Below are positions 32,371 through 40,363 of a stretch of 41,819 bases of DNA, piece after piece. Position 1 is the first letter of the stretch, and each line of letters starts with the position of its first letter. The notes under the pieces are model-generated. The model was given only the letters and a program-made list of their open reading frames with translations, searched no databases and was not told where the DNA came from. A program made the translations under genes and the position numbers. The DNA is taken from NCBI GenBank assembly GCA_013290045.1, contig JABCYU010000004.1:1-41819 (forward strand), written 5' to 3'. Source of the stretch: Methanobacteriota archaeon (GTDB lineage: Archaea; Thermoplasmatota; Thermoplasmata; Lutacidiplasmatales; UBA184).

Positions 32371-33392
32371 GCGGGGGGTCGCCGACCGGCCTGCTCCTAC
32401 CGGAGCGGGAGCTGACCGACGCCGAGCAGGACGCGCTCTGGGAAGGCGGAGGGCACCGCGGAGGGGTCCTCGCGCAACGGCTGCGCGCCACTCCGTCGAT
32501 CTGGATCGGGGCCGGGCTCCTCCTCGCGTACGTCGTCGCCGGCGTGGCAGCCGCCATCGCCTACGGCGGCTCGCTCACCGACATGCGGCTCAACCTCTAC
32601 CTGGGCGAGCAGCTCCCGCCGCCCGGTCCGTCCCCGGCCCACCCGTTCGGGGTGATGGGGGGGACGGGGGTCGATATCCTCGACGCGATCCTGCGCGCGA
32701 CGCCGGTCGACCTCGCCCTCCTCGCCGGGATCCTCGGTAGCGCGCTCCTCGCCGGGGTGCTCCTCGGGGCGTACGCCGGCTACGACGCCGGCCTCCTCGA
32801 CGATTTCGTCACCGCCGCCGGGGACATCGTGTCGAGCGTGCCCCCGTTCTTCCTCGTCCTCGTGCTGTTCCTCGGGATCCAGCAGTTCGTGCCGCCCGGC
32901 GAGGCGGTCGTCGAGTTCGGGGCCCTCTTCGCCATCGTCCTGTGGCCGTACTACGCGCGTCCGGTGCGGGCCCGCGCCCAGCAGGTGGCGCGCGAGACGT
33001 ACGTCGACTCCGCACGCGCCTCCGGCGCGAGCGGCCGTTGGCTGATGCTGCGCCACGTGCTGCCGAACTCGTTCTATCCGGCGCTCGCCCAGGTGCCGGT
33101 CGACGTCTACAACGTCTTCTTCGTGATGACGGTCTTCCCGTTCCTGGGTTGCTTCGGCGGGGGGGCCGGCCACTTCTACACGACGCTCACGCCGCTCCCG
33201 TCCACCAGCACCTACCCCGAGTGGGGAAGCCTCCTGGCGACCGGCGCCTGCCAGGGGTGGAGCTTCCTGGCCGAGCTCAACTCGTGGTGGATGTACACCT
33301 TCCCGGCGCTCGCGATCCTCGGGTTCGGCCTGGCGATCGGCCTCACCTGCGACGGCGTCGAGAAGATCCTTCGGGCCGGCCGGCTCTCGTGA
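32367..33392 (+). CDS. ABC dipeptide/oligopeptide-type permease, DppC family
   Basis: 341 residues starting with ATGA overlap to the propeller-permease gene. Six hydrophobic segments are visible. The cytoplasmic EAA loop ETYVDSARASGASGRWLMLR followed by HVLPNSFYPALAQVPV is typical of the OppC/DppC subunit. It pairs with the DppB-type subunit to form the membrane channel. The ATP-binding subunits and a substrate-binding protein are not encoded in the window, so they must be elsewhere or the propeller may replace the binding protein. The outer loop between the last helices carries two Cys. Confidence 0.88.
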   Translation: MSGGSPTGLLLPERELTDAEQDALWEGGGHRGGVLAQRLRATPSIWIGAGLLLAYVVAGVAAAIAYGGSLTDMRLNLYLGEQLPPPGPSPAHPFGVMGGTGVDILDAILRATPVDLALLAGILGSALLAGVLLGAYAGYDAGLLDDFVTAAGDIVSSVPPFFLVLVLFLGIQQFVPPGEAVVEFGALFAIVLWPYYARPVRARAQQVARETYVDSARASGASGRWLMLRHVLPNSFYPALAQVPVDVYNVFFVMTVFPFLGCFGGGAGHFYTTLTPLPSTSTYPEWGSLLATGACQGWSFLAELNSWWMYTFPALAILGFGLAIGLTCDGVEKILRAGRLS

Positions 33393-33422
33393 GCGCGCCG
33401 CGGCGGGTCGGGCCGCGTCGGT

Positions 33423-35738
33423 CTACCGGATGTGGTCGAGCGAGAACGACCCCAAGCTGAACGCCTTCTTCGTGAACGTGTAGCCGATCCACGCCCTCGA
33501 CTGGGTCTCGCCGATCCCCCGGACCGAGAGGAACGTCTTCAGCTGGTCGACCTTGAGGTTGATCGACCCGTCCATCATGTGCTCGAGCGTCTGCAGGTCG
33601 GACTCGGTGTGCATCCCGGTCTCGAGCAGGTAGTAGCTCGCCGCGCCGTCCATCTTGCGCCGCCCCGAGAACGGCTGGAGGAATCGGAACGTCGAGGTCG
33701 TGTCGAGGTACGCCGTGACCGTCGAGACCGACTCGAACGCGAGCCGGTAGCCCGCGCCGTGGTCCTTCAACTCGCCGCTGAACGAGTTGACGGCCTGCGT
33801 CACCTGCTCGAGGACCCCCTTGTCGGTCGACGTCAGGAGCCGGACCCCCGTTTCCGCCTGCGTGACCCCCAGGCTGCGCGAGTAGAGGTCCACGTAGCGG
33901 ACCATCCCCTTCCGCTCGAAGTCGGGGTAGGCGGGAAGGATCTGGGTCATCTCGTCGCGGATCTGCGTGTAGGTCTTGTCCGTCACCACCCAGATGAGGG
34001 GGATGCCGGTCTTCAGGCCCTCCGCCATGAACAGCCGGGCGAGGACCTCCTTGCCGGAGTGCGCCGGACCGGCGACCAACAGCTGGGCCCCGATCGGGAA
34101 GCCGCCGAACATCAGGTCATCCAATCGCCGGACCCCACTGCGCGCCTTGTGCTCCTGCACCTCGGCGACGGCCGCCGAATGGATCGACTCCGCCTCGGTC
34201 TGCGCGGCCGCCTTGCGTTGGGCCGTCTCGAACTCCTGGGTCTTCTGGCTGAGGAACTCCTCGCGCGCCTTCAGCTGGTCTTCCTTCTGGGCGAGCTCGG
34301 TGCGGAGCTCCTCGAGCCGGTGCTCCGCGTCGAGGGAGAGGCCGGAGACGGGCTGGCCCTCGGACTTCGCGGACTCGATCCGTCGCGCCTCGATCTCGAG
34401 CGCCTGCTTCGTCGTCAGGAGCTGCTGCTCCCACTGGGAGAGCTCCTTCTCCTTGTAGGCGACCGGGACGCGCTTGCGCTCCAGCTCCTCCGAGGCGATC
34501 CGGATCTCTTCGAACCGGGCGCGGAGCTCGTTCTCGCGCAGCGTCAGCTCCTTCTCGCGCATCTCGGCGAGCTGGAACCGCTCCTCGAGCTCCTTCGAGA
34601 GCCCCGTGCGGCCCCGCGCATGCGACTCCTCGCGCTGCTGGAGCGAGGCGAGCTCGCTCTTCGAGTTGCGGAGATCCGATTCGAGGGAGACGACGCGCCG
34701 TCGCAGCTCGGTCTCGCGCTCGATGTAGCCGCGCTCGCGCGCGGAGAAATCCTCCCGGAGCTTCCGCTCGATCTCCCGGACCGCCGACTCGGGCAGCGGG
34801 GCCCCCGACGGGGCGGCCTCCGCCGGGCTGCCCTCGGTCGGTCCGGCCGATGGATCGCCGAGTCGGATGCCGGCGGCGAGCAGCTTCAGTTTGAGCTCGG
34901 CGATCTCCGCGTCCTTCGCCTGGACCGCCTGCTCGCGGACCTTCGCCTCGCGGCTTCGGACGTACTTGATGACGGCGATCGAGCCGCGCTTGACGTGCTC
35001 GAGCTCGTCCTCGAGCTGCTTTCTTCGGGCCCGCTCGTCGAACAGCTGCCGATTGACCTCCTGAACTTCCTGGAGGAGCGTTTGGGGGTCGAACTGGTCG
35101 CTCTTGACCCGGTCGAGCAGATCGGTGAGCCAACGGACCACCGTCTCCTCGCGATCGCGAACGTTCGATGGGAGCGACACGCCCGAGGGGGCGGGCTCGG
35201 CGGTCGGGGCCGGCGTGACCGGGATCGGGATTCCCGTCGCATCCTCCGGTTCGGGGCCCTCGGGGGCAGCCGGGATCGGGTGCGCCGCCTCCGACGCCTG
35301 GATCCACGTCTCGAGCGCTTTGTCGTCGCCGCCGACCCATTTTCGGAGCACCTCCGCCGACTCCTTGCCGGGGGCAACGACCCGCCGCCGTTTCGGTCGG
35401 TCCGTCCGGCGGGCGGAGACCATCCACCGCTCGACGATCCGCTCGCCTTCGGCGCTGGGGGTCTTCGCCGCCGCCGGGCGGTCGCCCGGGATCTCCGGCG
35501 GCTCGGCGCTCCGGGCCTCGGCGTTCGTCCGGATGCGGGCGATATCCGCTGGGGCGATCCCGAGGTCGGTCAGGGCGGCTTCGGAGAGCGTCCGGACCGC
35601 GTCGGGGTTCGGATAGCCGTTGTTGATCAGGATCCGGGCCGAGCCGGTGCCGATCCCGAACTGCCGGGCGATCTCCTCGACCGCCTCGTCATCGGGGCCG
35701 CGCACCGAATTCAGGGCCGCATCGGCCGGCTCGCTCAT
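33423..35738 (-). CDS. KaiC/RecA-like ATPase with N-terminal helix-hairpin-helix and long coiled coil
   Basis: 771 residues. The N-terminal region (about 15-70, EEIARQFGIGTGSARILINN and ALTDLGIAPADIARIR) looks like tandem helix-hairpin-helix DNA-binding units. Residues of about 200-520 are a heptad-rich coiled coil dense in Glu, Lys and Arg. The C-terminal 215 residues are a KaiC-type RecA fold with a variant Walker A GPAHSGKE (557-564) ending in Glu rather than Thr/Ser, and RLAFESVSTVTAYLD in the Walker B position. This resembles Thermoplasmata KaiC-like proteins of unknown role. DNA organisation or signalling is possible. The substitution in Walker A makes ATP hydrolysis uncertain. It is convergent with the permease operon. 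Confidence 0.8.
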   Translation of the reverse strand: MSEPADAALNSVRGPDDEAVEEIARQFGIGTGSARILINNGYPNPDAVRTLSEAALTDLGIAPADIARIRTNAEARSAEPPEIPGDRPAAAKTPSAEGERIVERWMVSARRTDRPKRRRVVAPGKESAEVLRKWVGGDDKALETWIQASEAAHPIPAAPEGPEPEDATGIPIPVTPAPTAEPAPSGVSLPSNVRDREETVVRWLTDLLDRVKSDQFDPQTLLQEVQEVNRQLFDERARRKQLEDELEHVKRGSIAVIKYVRSREAKVREQAVQAKDAEIAELKLKLLAAGIRLGDPSAGPTEGSPAEAAPSGAPLPESAVREIERKLREDFSARERGYIERETELRRRVVSLESDLRNSKSELASLQQREESHARGRTGLSKELEERFQLAEMREKELTLRENELRARFEEIRIASEELERKRVPVAYKEKELSQWEQQLLTTKQALEIEARRIESAKSEGQPVSGLSLDAEHRLEELRTELAQKEDQLKAREEFLSQKTQEFETAQRKAAAQTEAESIHSAAVAEVQEHKARSGVRRLDDLMFGGFPIGAQLLVAGPAHSGKEVLARLFMAEGLKTGIPLIWVVTDKTYTQIRDEMTQILPAYPDFERKGMVRYVDLYSRSLGVTQAETGVRLLTSTDKGVLEQVTQAVNSFSGELKDHGAGYRLAFESVSTVTAYLDTTSTFRFLQPFSGRRKMDGAASYYLLETGMHTESDLQTLEHMMDGSINLKVDQLKTFLSVRGIGETQSRAWIGYTFTKKAFSLGSFSLDHIR

Positions 35739-35756
35739 CGGTAGTGGCGCCCCGGA

Positions 35757-36254
35757 TTAGCGTCGGGAGGGAAGATAATAGGTATGGGACCACCCGCCGA
35801 GGTCATCGGGGGCTCCCGAGGGCCCCCGGGCGCGGCGTTCGTCCCGGAACCGTTCCTCATGGCGACGCAGGGGGTTTCGCCCCCACGCCGCGCGGGCCGC
35901 GATCGCCTCCCCGGCCCGACGTGAGGCGGTCCGGGCCCAGCGCTCCCACCCCCCGCGGGCCCCGGTTGGCGCCCTGAGACGGCCGGGGCCACGGGAGGAG
36001 GTGGGTGAGCTCGGGGCGACCGTCGACTCGAATCCGGGCGAGGCTACGTCGCGCGGGCTCCGCAGGACCGTAAGGATCCGGCGAGCCGGGTAGGCGACTC
36101 CGGCGTTCCGTCGTCGGGGATTGAGGCGGTCGAGCCGGATCGCGCGCTCCTCGAGCCCGGGGAACTCGGCTCCGAGCGGCTTCCCAGTCTCGAGGAGCTC
36201 GGCGCCTCGCGGGCAGGCGACGAGGCGGCGGGAGGAGCGGAACGCCGGTGGCAT
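35757..36254 (-). CDS. Arg-rich hypothetical protein divergent from tyrS
   Basis: 165 residues with no recognised family. The N-terminal 65 residues (RRLVACPRGAELLETGKPLG, RNAGVAYPARRILTVLRSPR) look protein-like; the remainder is Arg/Gly/Ala-rich and of low complexity. The main support is its start: ATG 36254 lies 23 bases from the near-symmetric box A shared with tyrS, the expected leaderless spacing. Its 3' end overlaps the promoter of the KaiC-like gene. A spurious GC-rich frame remains possible. Confidence 0.4.
   Translation of the reverse strand: MPPAFRSSRRLVACPRGAELLETGKPLGAEFPGLEERAIRLDRLNPRRRNAGVAYPARRILTVLRSPRDVASPGFESTVAPSSPTSSRGPGRLRAPTGARGGWERWARTASRRAGEAIAARAAWGRNPLRRHEERFRDERRARGPSGAPDDLGGWSHTYYLPSRR
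35772..35780 (-). promoter_or_regulatory. Box A-like element for the KaiC-like gene
   Basis: The minus strand reads TATTATCTT, centred 38 bases before ATG 35738, implying a leader of about 13 bases. Confidence 0.45.
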
Positions 36255-36270
36255 CGGCGGTCGTCCTACG

Positions 36271-36282
36271 CCCGATTAAATA
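36271..36282. promoter_or_regulatory. Near-symmetric box A between divergent genes
   Basis: GATTAAATATCG reads as a TATA element on both strands. Its centre is 29 bases before ATG 36306 (tyrS) and 23 bases before ATG 36254 (minus strand), so a single TBP site may serve both genes. Confidence 0.6.
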
Positions 36283-36305
36283 TCGAGTCGCATCCTTCGG
36301 CGGCC

Positions 36306-37340
36306 ATGGACCTCGACGAACGCGTCGCCCGGGTCGCCCGCCACACCGTGGAGACGCTGACGATCGAGGAGCTTCACGGCCTGTTCGAGCGGGAGAGCCG
36401 ACCGAAGGCGTACATCGGGTTCGAACCGTCCGGTCGGCTCACGATCGGACACCTGGTCACCGCGCGCAAAATGCGGGACCTCCAGGAGGCCGGGTGCGAG
36501 CTCACGGTCTTCCTCGCGGACTGGCACGCCTGGATCAACGACAAGCTCGGCGGCTCGCTCGAGCGCATCGAGGCGGCGGGGCGCTACATGCAGGCGGTGT
36601 TCGGCGCCCTCGGGGTCGACCCGGAGCACGCGCGGTACCGGTGGGCCCATGAGCTCACCGGTTCGCAAGAATACTGGTCAAGGGTCATCCGGGTCGCGAA
36701 GGGAACGAGCCTCGCCCGGACCAAGCGGGCGATGACGATCCTCGGCCGGACGGAGGAGGAGAGCCAGCTCGACACCGCGAAATTGTTCTACCCGTCGATG
36801 CAGGCCGCCGACATCTTCGAACTCCCCGTCTCGATCGCCTACGCCGGGATCGACCAGCGCCGGGCGCACGTCCTCGCGCGCGAGGCGGCCCACCAGAACG
36901 GCTGGCCCGTTCCGATCGCGGTCCACACGCCGCTGATCTCCTCGTTGAAGGGTGGCGGCCGCATGGACCCGGCCTCGATGGCGATCGAGCGGAAGATGTC
37001 GAAATCCGACCCGACGAGCGCAATCACCATCCCGTCGACGCCGGAAGAGATCCGCGAGAGGGTCGCCGGGGCGTTCTGCCCCTCCAAGGAGGTCGATGGG
37101 AACCCGATCGTCGAGATCGCCCGATCCATCGTCTTCCCGTGGGAGGGCCGGCTGGAGATCCCCCGGGCGGAGAAGCACGGTGGCCCCCTGGAGTTCGACT
37201 CCGAGGCCGCGTTCACCGAGGCGTGGACGGGAGGGAAACTCCACCCTCAGGATCTGAAGGGGGCCGTGGGCGCCGCCATCGTGCGGATTCTGGAACCGGC
37301 GCACTCGCACCTCGCGCAGCACCCGGTGGCGCTCCCGTAA
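36306..37340 (+). CDS. tyrS: Tyrosyl-tRNA synthetase
   Basis: 344 residues, class I. The HIGH-type motif is TIGHL (46-50), preceded by AYIGFEPSGRLT, the tyrosine-binding strand of archaeal and eukaryotic TyrRS. KMSKS is present at 230-234. LFYPSMQAADIFEL and AYAGIDQRRAHVLAREA are the conserved substrate and dimer segments. It charges tRNA-Tyr in the cytoplasm. The C-terminus is somewhat longer than the Methanocaldococcus enzyme (306 residues), as in several Thermoplasmata. The start fits the box A at 36271-36282. Confidence 0.96.
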   Translation: MDLDERVARVARHTVETLTIEELHGLFERESRPKAYIGFEPSGRLTIGHLVTARKMRDLQEAGCELTVFLADWHAWINDKLGGSLERIEAAGRYMQAVFGALGVDPEHARYRWAHELTGSQEYWSRVIRVAKGTSLARTKRAMTILGRTEEESQLDTAKLFYPSMQAADIFELPVSIAYAGIDQRRAHVLAREAAHQNGWPVPIAVHTPLISSLKGGGRMDPASMAIERKMSKSDPTSAITIPSTPEEIRERVAGAFCPSKEVDGNPIVEIARSIVFPWEGRLEIPRAEKHGGPLEFDSEAAFTEAWTGGKLHPQDLKGAVGAAIVRILEPAHSHLAQHPVALP

Positions 37341-37342
37341 GG

Positions 37343-38194
37343 CTACGGGGCCGGAGCCGTGGCCATCTCGTCGGCCCGGACCCGGGCCCACGCGGCGATC
37401 CGGGGGACCTCCCAGGCGACCACATCGACCCGAAGTTCGCTTCGGAGCGTGGAGCCGCCGTAGCGTTCCCGCAATGCGTCGACGGCATCGTGATGGACCG
37501 GTTCCGGCACGTCCCACTGCGAGGAGAACAGCCGCCGGTCCAGGAGCGCGAGCTCCTCGTCGGCGGGTCGTTCCGACCGTAGGACCTCGCTCGACACCGT
37601 CCGGTCCGGGACGAGCCGGGTGACCAGGTCCCGTTCGTGGACGCCGCGATGGGCCCGGAGCACGCCGCGGCCGGCGGCGATCCGATGGTACTCCTCCTGG
37701 AGCGAAGGTATTTCCGTCTCGACCTCGAGCACGCTGAGATACCGCCCGTCCGTCACCCGGGCGATCTCCGATAGGACCCAAGGCCACTCCCGGATGAGGT
37801 GGAGGAGGTGATTGCTCATCGCCCGCTGGAACGTCCCCGGCCGGAACGGCAGTCGTCGGACATCCGCGCGGCAGAGTCGCCTCATTCCCTTCGACCGCGC
37901 CACCTGGAGCATCGGGGTCGAGATGTCGCATCCCGTCAGCCGCACTCCCGCCTCCTGGAGTGGTACGCCGAGGCGCCCGGTCCCGACTCCGACGTCCAGC
38001 AGGGCGAGCGAACCGACCTCGGCCCGGATCATCTCGACAGCGAAGGCCTGGAGCGACGGAGGAAGCGCTCGGGTCGCGTCATACTCCGACGCGACCCGGT
38101 CGAACGATACCGGACGTTGCACGTTTCGGAGATTTCCGTGTCGTACAAGAAGACATTCCGGGGGGGCGGGGTCCTCGGTCGGAGGCCGAACCAT
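37343..38194 (-). CDS. Class I SAM-dependent methyltransferase
   Basis: The Rossmann motif I is LALLDVGVGTGRLGVPLQEA, followed by GVRLTGCDISTPMLQVARSK (motif II acid in CDIS) and DVRRLPFRPGTFQRAMSNHL, the UbiE/Methyltransf_11 pattern. The N-terminal RPVSFDRVASEYDATRALPP is typical just after the start in this family, so a GTG at 38122 may be the true start rather than ATG 38194. The substrate is unknown. It is convergent with tyrS with a two-base gap. Confidence 0.85.
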   Translation of the reverse strand: MVRPPTEDPAPPECLLVRHGNLRNVQRPVSFDRVASEYDATRALPPSLQAFAVEMIRAEVGSLALLDVGVGTGRLGVPLQEAGVRLTGCDISTPMLQVARSKGMRRLCRADVRRLPFRPGTFQRAMSNHLLHLIREWPWVLSEIARVTDGRYLSVLEVETEIPSLQEEYHRIAAGRGVLRAHRGVHERDLVTRLVPDRTVSSEVLRSERPADEELALLDRRLFSSQWDVPEPVHHDAVDALRERYGGSTLRSELRVDVVAWEVPRIAAWARVRADEMATAPAP

Positions 38195-38235
38195 CGGGGC
38201 CTTCGCTTCCGCTCCCCACCCCGGGAGAGGCGCCG

Positions 38236-39033
38236 ATGCGGGCCGCTATCTGGCCGGGCGCCATCGGGCCCGCCATGGGCGCGCTCCGCCTCCCCTCCCG
38301 GCTGGGATTCGCGGCCGTCGCGGGCCTCGTTCTGCTCTCGACCCTCCCCGCGTCGGGATCGCCAGCCGCCTCGCCCCCGCTGGTGAGATTCCACCCGTCC
38401 TACGCGCTGTACGGCGGGGTCCCGGTCCTCGGATCACGGATCCTCCTCGCGAGCGGCAACGCGACGAACCTTCCGCCGATCGGGCCCTCGTTCTCCGACA
38501 GGAATGGGAAGGTGCATGAGCGGATCGTCTCGGAGGTCCGCGGCGGCTACGGCCTCGCGGAGATGGTGGTTCGGGCCGGGGTACAGAATCTCTCCTTCTC
38601 CTGCCCGTCGACGTGCGCGAGCTCGTGGCATCCGGTGGTCATCGTCTGGAACCTGACCGACTTCGGTGCGGTGATCGACACCTGCCGACCCGGTGTGGGG
38701 GTCGGCTGGTTCTCCATCGGCGTCGCCGGGGAGGTCACCGACCTCGCGAGCCACTCCGGTTACGGATTGGTGGGTTGGGGGTTCCAGACGGTCTGGCACC
38801 TGCAGCTCAGCATCCCGGGAAGCGCGGGCGCTTCGGACGACGCCCAGGCCGTGACGCTCCGGTTCTCGGCCAACCTGACGAGCGGGCACCACTACACGCT
38901 CGAGTCGTACATCCAGGAGAAGACGTTCGTCTCCTCGCCCGGATGTTATGTGAGGTCCGAGGCGTCGGTCGGCTACTGGGGATTGTACGCCGCCTCGGGG
39001 CCGAGCTACCTCCGCTCCCTCACCGTCCACTGA
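38236..39033 (+). CDS. Secreted protein of unknown function
   Basis: 265 residues. A GGGAGAGG ribosome-binding-like sequence precedes ATG 38236. Residues of about 18-40 (RLGFAAVAGLVLLSTLPASG) form a signal peptide. The mature region is beta-rich with three Cys (SFSCPSTCASSWHP, VIDTCRPGVG) and a late SSPGCYVRSEASVGYWG, suggesting disulfides. There is no C-terminal anchor. No family is recognised. The longer frame from 37960 lies over the divergent methyltransferase and is discarded. Confidence 0.7.
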   Translation: MRAAIWPGAIGPAMGALRLPSRLGFAAVAGLVLLSTLPASGSPAASPPLVRFHPSYALYGGVPVLGSRILLASGNATNLPPIGPSFSDRNGKVHERIVSEVRGGYGLAEMVVRAGVQNLSFSCPSTCASSWHPVVIVWNLTDFGAVIDTCRPGVGVGWFSIGVAGEVTDLASHSGYGLVGWGFQTVWHLQLSIPGSAGASDDAQAVTLRFSANLTSGHHYTLESYIQEKTFVSSPGCYVRSEASVGYWGLYAASGPSYLRSLTVH

Positions 39034-39098
39034 CGGGACCCTGCGGACCGGGGCGGCCCGGGCTTTACCGGCCGAATCGGCCGCCCGCGCCGCGGCGG

Positions 39099-39109
39099 TG
39101 TTAAATAGG
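39099..39109 (+). promoter_or_regulatory. Box A of the L7Ae ribosomal operon
   Basis: TGTTAAATAGG predicts transcription from about 39129, leaving a leader of about 50 bases before ATG 39180, unusually long for this genome. Confidence 0.7.
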
Positions 39110-39158
39110 GACTCCCCTACCGCGCCTTCACCCGTGAGCCGAGGACCCCGTCACAGGG

Positions 39159-39176
39159 TTCCGCTGACGCGAGGAA
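39159..39176 (+). promoter_or_regulatory. Kink-loop-like element in the L7Ae leader
   Basis: TTCC and GGAA form a 4-bp stem; a 3-base bulge GCT is followed by GA, a CGC loop and a second GA, giving the tandem sheared G.A pairs of a kink-loop, the fold L7Ae binds. The 3' half contains GAGG, 5 bases from ATG 39180, so protein binding would hide the ribosome site. Autoregulation by this route is inferred. Confidence 0.5.
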
Positions 39177-39179
39177 ACG

Positions 39180-39551
39180 ATGTCGCGACCGATCTACGTG
39201 CGTTTTGAGACTCCCACCGAGCTCGCCGACAAGGCCCTGCAACTCGTCCAGATCGCCAGCGAGACCGGAAAGGTCCGTGTGGGAACCAACGAGGTCACCA
39301 AGTCGTCCGAGCGCTCCGAAGCGAAGCTGATCGTGATGGCCGAGGACGTCGATCCGGTCGAGATCCTGGTGCACATCCCGATGCTCTGCGAGGAGAAGCG
39401 CATCCCGTACGTCTACGTGCCGAAGAAGCAGCGGCTCGGCCAGTCGGCCGGCCTGTCGAAGTCGGCGGCGAGCGTCGCGATCGTCGAGCCCGGCGAGGCG
39501 AAGGCGCTCCTCGAAGAGATCGCCCAGATGTTCCCCACGCTGAAGGGCTAG
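39180..39551 (+). CDS. rpl7ae: Large ribosomal subunit protein eL8 (L7Ae)
   Basis: 123 residues, full length. [20 protein letters not shown] is the signature RNA-binding loop of L7Ae, followed by [20 protein letters not shown] and [17 protein letters not shown]. It binds kink-turns in 23S rRNA, and in Archaea also serves in box C/D and H/ACA RNPs and RNase P. It is the first gene of the operon with S28e and L24e (25-base gap). The leader holds a kink-loop-like element that may be its own binding site. Confidence 0.97.
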   Translation: MSRPIYVRFETPTELADKALQLVQIASETGKVRVGTNEVTKSSERSEAKLIVMAEDVDPVEILVHIPMLCEEKRIPYVYVPKKQRLGQSAGLSKSAASVAIVEPGEAKALLEEIAQMFPTLKG

Positions 39552-39576
39552 GCGCCCGGACGGCACGGTTCGATCC

Positions 39577-39789
39577 ATGGCAGACGAGAAGGGTTCCCCG
39601 GCCGAGGTCGTGGAGCTGATCGGCCGCACGGGCATGGCCGGCGAGGCCACCCAGGTCAAGGTCCGGGTCCTCTCCGGACGCGACCGGGGCAAGATCATCA
39701 CCCGAAACGTCGCCGGGCCGATCCGGCTCGGGGACGTGCTGATTCTCCGGGAGACCGCGCGCGAGGCGCGGAAGCTGTCGGTGCGGTAG
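39577..39789 (+). CDS. rps28e: Small ribosomal subunit protein eS28
   Basis: 70 residues, typical length. [20 protein letters not shown] and [20 protein letters not shown] followed by [11 protein letters not shown] are diagnostic of S28e, an OB-fold protein of the 30S subunit. It is located between L7Ae and L24e, the conserved archaeal gene order. Confidence 0.97.
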   Translation: MADEKGSPAEVVELIGRTGMAGEATQVKVRVLSGRDRGKIITRNVAGPIRLGDVLILRETAREARKLSVR

Positions 39790-39800
39790 GGCGGTGGACC

Positions 39801-40286
39801 ATGGTCGTCAAGCGCCAGTGTTCGTTCTGTGCCGACGAGATCGAGCCCGGGACCGGGACGATGTTCGTCAAGCGCGACGGCAGTATCTTCCACTTCTGCT
39901 CCTCCTCCTGCCGAAAGCAGCAGCTCCACCTCGGTCGGGTCGGTCACCGCTTGAAATGGACCCGAGCCCACTCGATCAAGGTCGCCGCCGAGCAGAGCCA
40001 CGCCACCGCGGCGAAGAAGGCGGCGGCGGCCGCCGCGGCGAGGGCCGAGAGCGCCCCCGCCCCATCGAAGGGTCGCGGAGGAAAGGCGAGGTCGACCTCC
40101 CCGCCCGCCCCGACCCCGGCGGCCAGCCCTCCGGTCAGCCCGGCGCCGGCGGCCGCTGAGTCCCCGGCCCCGGCGAAAGCCGCCTCGGCCGACGAGGGTC
40201 CGGCGGCGGCCGAGCCGAAGCCCAAACCGAAGGCGGCGAAGGCGAAGTCGAAGCCGGCGGACGCCGCCCCCTCGAAATCGACGTAG
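39801..40286 (+). CDS. rpl24e: Large ribosomal subunit protein eL24 with long Ala/Pro/Lys tail
   Basis: 161 residues, whereas archaeal L24e is usually about 55-70. Residues of 1-60 are a normal L24e with the Zn site CSFCADEIEPGTGTMF and HFCSSSCRKQQ, and LKWTRAHSIK. The remaining 100 residues are low-complexity Ala, Pro, Lys and Ser (for example KPKPKAAKAKSKPADAAP), reminiscent of disordered basic tails. The stop is followed by non-coding sequence, and the nucleoside diphosphate kinase gene that often ends this operon is not next. Confidence 0.93.
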   Translation: MVVKRQCSFCADEIEPGTGTMFVKRDGSIFHFCSSSCRKQQLHLGRVGHRLKWTRAHSIKVAAEQSHATAAKKAAAAAAARAESAPAPSKGRGGKARSTSPPAPTPAASPPVSPAPAAAESPAPAKAASADEGPAAAEPKPKPKAAKAKSKPADAAPSKST

Positions 40287-40363
40287 GGACCGGCCCCGGG
40301 CCCGCCCTCCACCGTCCACTGGAGCGGCGACGCTCAAGCGGGCCGCGTACCGTAGCCACGGTC

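Noticed and set aside
33432-35744. 770-codon open frame on the plus strand opposite the KaiC-like gene
   Set aside because: Leu/Arg/Glu-rich mirror of the coiled coil; no motif, and the minus strand has recognisable domains.
40311-40325. GTCCACTGGAG as a third ORB half-site
   Set aside because: Only the central dyad resembles the boxes at 28196 and 28821, and no G-string follows.
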